Source: an uncultured Polaribacter sp.
GTDB lineage: Bacteria > Bacteroidota > Bacteroidia > Flavobacteriales > Flavobacteriaceae
Assembly (NCBI GenBank): GCA_943788865.1
Contig: CALSRX010000004.1
Span: 186,001 to 250,000, forward strand
Length of the DNA: 64,000 bases
Reading direction: 5' to 3'
Below the pieces are notes generated by a model, which had not been told where the DNA came from, did not search any database, and saw only the letters and a list, made by a program, of their open reading frames with translations. Numbering within the stretch: position 1 is the stretch's first letter; every line of letters begins with the position of its first letter. Positions 62,501 through 64,000 of the stretch are shown here, piece after piece. A program made the position numbers and the translations under genes.

Positions 62501-63674
62501 GATAGATATTAGAAACAAAGCATTTGAAAAAGGATGGTTGGTAGATAGAGCCGTTGGGTCAGAATATTATAATAAAACCTATAGTAGAACACATTTCAAC
62601 AAATTAGATTATACAGTTTCTTTGACACCTTTTAAAGATTTAAACATTGAATTAACTGGAAATAAAATTGAAACGAATAATATTTCACAACAATTAGATG
62701 TGGAAGGTGGAGTTTTAAATACATCAGCACCAATTACAGAAACAGGAAACTTTAGCACAAGTTTTTCTATGCTGTCTACAGTTTTTAAAGATTCAGATCA
62801 ATTATTCAATTCGTTTTTAGCAAATAGAATAGTTTTATCTCAAAGATTATCTTCAGAAACAGGATTGCCAAATACTACAAATGCAGCTTTTAAAGAAGCC
62901 GGACAGCAAGTGTTGTTGCCAGCTTTTATTGCTGCATATTCTGGTGACAATGCAAATTCAGTTGGATTAGGGTTGTTTAAAAACATTCCAATTCCGAATT
63001 GGACATTGCGTTACAATGGATTAATGAAATTAGATTGGTTCAAAGATAATTTTTCAAGTTTTACAATTACAAATGGATATAAATCTTCGTATACAATTTC
63101 TAATTACACAAACAATTTACAGCACGATCAAACAGATTTAACCAAAGTAAATGCAACAGGCAATTATCAACCAAAACTATTAATAGCATCCGCCAGCTTA
63201 ATAGATGAATTTTCTCCACTAATTAAAATAGACATGAAAATGAAAAACTCATTTTCTTTTAAAGGTGAAATTAGAAAAGACAGAACACTAACTTTAAACT
63301 TTGACAATAGTACACTAACAGATATTAAAGGAACAGAGTACATATTTGGTGTTGGCTATAGATTAAAAAATGTTGCATTTAAAACTCGTTTTGCCGGCAA
63401 GCAACAAAGGCTTAAAGGAGACATTAACATGAGAGCAGACATCTCTTTAAGAGATAATTTAACAGTGATTAGATCTGTAGATATAGAAAATAATCAAATA
63501 AGTGGTGGTCAAAAACTTTTATCTATTAAATTTGCAGCAGACTATAAATTAAATAGTAATATAACAACATCATTTTATTATAATCACCTCATGTCTAAAT
63601 ATGCAATTTCAACCACATTTCCTAGACAATCTATTAATGCTGGTTTCAATTTAATTTATAACTTAGGCAACTAA
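56595..63674 (+). CDS. sprA: Gliding motility / type IX secretion outer-membrane translocon SprA
   Basis: A 2359-aa protein, the very large beta-barrel that forms the type IX secretion translocon. It starts at a TTG, five bases after ruvA, with signal peptide RKKYFHTLLCVVALLATTAI ending at FSQ. The mature protein has repeated SprA blocks rich in Asn, Tyr and Phe (GSLNIKLGGIYQNVDNPQLS; FEVGVVNIEQNEGRYVLPPG). The C-terminal strands close on FNLIYNLGN. F. johnsoniae SprA is of similar size (about 2400 aa), and the ruvA-sprA-gcvH order is typical of gliding Flavobacteria. No internal stop or shift is seen. It exports adhesins and enzymes with C-terminal T9SS signals. Confidence 0.95.
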   Translation: MRKKYFHTLLCVVALLATTAIFSQTVKTKNDSIKKDSIPVLKYKFKGNQKGSLFLNAPTTYSVVFDKKLNKYIIVELLDGFKVGNPIFMSPEEYQKYRLKKDIKDYFKEKNDALSKKKGSENAQKNLLPKYYVNSKFFESIFGGNTVEVIPSGSLNIKLGGIYQNVDNPQLSENNRSSFTFDFDQQINASIIANIGKRLKVTADYDTQSTFDFQNLIKLEYTPTEDDIIRKIEAGNVSMPIKNSLINGAQSLFGLKTELQFGKTSVTAVFSQQNSESKTVIAEVGASINPFELRATDYDDNRHFFLSQYFRENYKSSLQNYPLVSSPINITRIEVWITNRNSNTENFRSIVALADIGEPNKPDFVGSGVNPTSPSQVQGKNIPSNNANNLFSLLDPSSGIRDITTVESTLLNYGLSQGTGYSTLQNARKLNENEYSLNPQLGFISLNRKLSDGEVLAVAYEYTVVGSSETSFKVGELSNDGIVAPSNLAVKLLRSEIITTKRVVAGNEEQFPTWKLMMKNVYPLGVFPLSQDGFRFEILYRDDKTGIPSNTLQNAVTPGIANKTLLNVLNLDKLDQSSYAVTGGDGFFDYVENVTVNSNRGFIIFPETEPFGNDLSNSLTSPSDKNDYVFNELYINTKAQAKNNYQNKDKFLLKGYAKSENSGGIPLNAFNVPRGSVKVTAAGRQLVEGVDFVVDYQFGRVQIIDPGLQSSGVPINVSTENNSVFNQQRKTFMGLEVEHRFSDEFILGGTILNVNEKPITQKVNFGSDPINNTMFGLNVDYSTEMPIFTKWANKLPFVDTDVPSNLSVRADLAYLLPGTPSGVDINGQATTYVDDFEASQIPIDLLSPLNWFTASTPLSQNLNGTANDLSYNDKRAKLAWYSIDQLFYGNGPKPGNIDNIELSRTEVRQIGYSELFPNTELDLTQNILVRTLDLAYFPSERGTYNFDTGATVNADGTFSNPQDRWGGIMRPLTTNNFDQANVEYIQFWVKDPYQDYSITNAEGLPTGINPNNPVNQVGELYFNLGNISEDILKDNRKMYENGMPADGSTSNIIASTWGNVPTNQSILYAFDVDDAARKNQDIGLDGLKNEDELSFYQSKVFDINKLNPNDIASDNFQFFRSTNFDNTNASVITRYKNFNNTEGNSPTANQSTESYPTSSTSYPDVEDINKDQTMNTVESYFEYKVSLNKNDLVKGINNIVDEKETSVTLADGTSKKTKWYQFRIPVRSGTPVNGITDFNSIRFIRMFMTKFKMPVVLRFGQLELVRGDYRRYTKTLNPAVNPPQDLTNQQLNNFEVGVVNIEQNEGRYVLPPGIVREQLQGSSTIQQQNEQSVSLKVKSLLQNETRAIYKNVSVDLRMYKNLKMFIHAEPIVPGSVGDDDLLAIIKLGTDLDDNFYQIEVPLKISASGSLEPTNVWPDSNNLDLILEELGKLKLKRDGEIPNSGGTLSINKIYPFPSNSDPKTLTIRVKGNPTIGSIRTLMLGVKNTSATQKSAEIWFNELRSSGFDNQGGWAAVVNADANFADLADISITGRMQTIGFGNVEDRVNQRSIEETRQYDVSTNINLGKMMPKTWSIQLPMSYSIGEEFRDPKYDPQYQDVKFADAKKVNPNSINSQDYTLRKSISFNNVKKNRNPEFTKKPKPYDIENFSVSYAFSEEFHKDYNIEKYLNQNLRAGASYNFTFQPKFIEPFKNSKFFGESNHWQIIKDLNINLLPKSIGLNSRITRNYIQQRSRNLITGLSPQPTLTQRRFMFDWDYTIGFDITKSLSVNFNANNSYLFDNFGNGEEIEIFDQLFTMGRPDHYNQKLTANYKLPINKLPYLSFVTADYGYTANFDWKAASKSYVDKIGNLLQNSNTHNLNTTFSFSKLYTDTGLKKLFVTNTKAPKTSSNQFQAPQLPTTTNIKPQKATVKDKILLGVYDLVTAVKTAKISYASNNGTMLPGYLGSSGFLGRDQINGGFAPTLGFVFGSQIDIRNKAFEKGWLVDRAVGSEYYNKTYSRTHFNKLDYTVSLTPFKDLNIELTGNKIETNNISQQLDVEGGVLNTSAPITETGNFSTSFSMLSTVFKDSDQLFNSFLANRIVLSQRLSSETGLPNTTNAAFKEAGQQVLLPAFIAAYSGDNANSVGLGLFKNIPIPNWTLRYNGLMKLDWFKDNFSSFTITNGYKSSYTISNYTNNLQHDQTDLTKVNATGNYQPKLLIASASLIDEFSPLIKIDMKMKNSFSFKGEIRKDRTLTLNFDNSTLTDIKGTEYIFGVGYRLKNVAFKTRFAGKQQRLKGDINMRADISLRDNLTVIRSVDIENNQISGGQKLLSIKFAADYKLNSNITTSFYYNHLMSKYAISTTFPRQSINAGFNLIYNLGN

Positions 63675-63703
63675 AAATTAATCAACTATAAAAAATTATT
63701 ACA

Positions 63704-64000
63704 ATGAACATTCCATCAGAATTAAAGTACACAAAAGACCACGAATGGATTAAAGTAGATGGCGATACAGCTATTATTGGTATTACAGATTTTGCACAAA
63801 GCGAACTTGGTGATATCGTATATGTAGATGTAGATACTCTTGATGATACGGTAGAAAAAGATGACGTTTTTGGATCTGTAGAAGCCGTTAAAACAGTTTC
63901 AGATTTATTTATGCCATTAACTGGAGAAGTTATCGAATTTAACGAAGCGTTAGAAGATGAGCCAGAATTAGTAAATAAAGATCCTTACGGAAACGGCTGG
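63704..64000 (+). CDS. gcvH: Glycine cleavage system H protein (3' end outside window)
   Basis: The first 99 codons of the lipoyl carrier protein of glycine cleavage. [20 protein letters not shown] leads to the lipoyl-lysine motif [11 protein letters not shown] (Lys63), and GNGW is the last visible sequence, close to the normal end of a 125-aa protein. It lies 29 bases behind sprA without a terminator, so it may be read from the same transcript. Confidence 0.95.
   Translation, partial: MNIPSELKYTKDHEWIKVDGDTAIIGITDFAQSELGDIVYVDVDTLDDTVEKDDVFGSVEAVKTVSDLFMPLTGEVIEFNEALEDEPELVNKDPYGNGW

Overview
The window comes from a Flavobacteriaceae (Bacteroidota) chromosome, probably a marine Polaribacter/Tenacibaculum-like genus. 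The base composition is strongly AT-rich. Leaders lack clear Shine-Dalgarno sequences but often carry the Bacteroidota -7 element TAnnTTTG. Gliding/type IX secretion genes (gldE, gldD, sprA) are present, as are lineage-typical families (DUF2911, DUF5686, Bacteroidota-type LeuRS/IleRS, BrxA/BrxB). The genus is inferred. No rRNA, tRNA, CRISPR or prophage was seen.

Layout. 1-9.9 kb: end of an unknown gene, S9 and M61 peptidases, a umuC-umuD pair, a TonB receptor with a 53-aa zinc-ribbon gene behind it, and rseP. 10-15.4 kb: SCO1-like protein, the feoA-feoB-FeoB-associated iron operon behind a perfect FUR-family palindrome, two tandem DUF2911 genes, an EamA permease. 15.5-19 kb: leuS, carrying a one-base frameshift and an in-frame DUF559 nuclease element bounded by inverted repeats. 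19.2-32.8 kb: histidine kinase, enoyl-CoA hydratase, HD hydrolase, bacilliredoxin, TerB/J-domain protein, ileS-DksA-like, lspA, uvrC-patatin/Omp85, MORN-like protein. 32.9-41.9 kb: RNase G/E, a 29-aa basic ribosomal-type protein, HU, mutY, ssb-gldE-gldD, heme A synthase with a heavy-metal-binding lipoprotein, EamA, rplU (broken by about seven single-base indels) and rpmA. 42-51 kb: waaA, two YeeE/YedE sulfur-transport halves and a molybdenum-cofactor cluster (moaA, moeA, moaC, mobA-like, moeB-rhodanese, moaE, moaD) interspersed with several repeat families and a 23S-rRNA-IVP-type gene. 51-64 kb: DUF5686 outer-membrane protein, maeB-ruvA-sprA, and the start of gcvH.

The most unusual object is the 522-bp DUF559 element inside the editing-domain region of leuS. 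It is exactly 174 codons long, open throughout, and bounded by inverted repeats that each contain a CCCTTTCC/GGAAAGGG palindrome. It looks like a miniature, protein-spliceless in-frame parasite of an essential gene. Further themes are paired intergenic palindromes of the GTCATTCCTGCG...GGAATC type at gene 3' ends, a different dispersed repeat that has become coding sequence in moeB, and a hairpin-rich leader before the RNase G/E gene. The indels in rplU and leuS mostly lie in A-runs of essential genes, so sequence error must be excluded before a biological reading.
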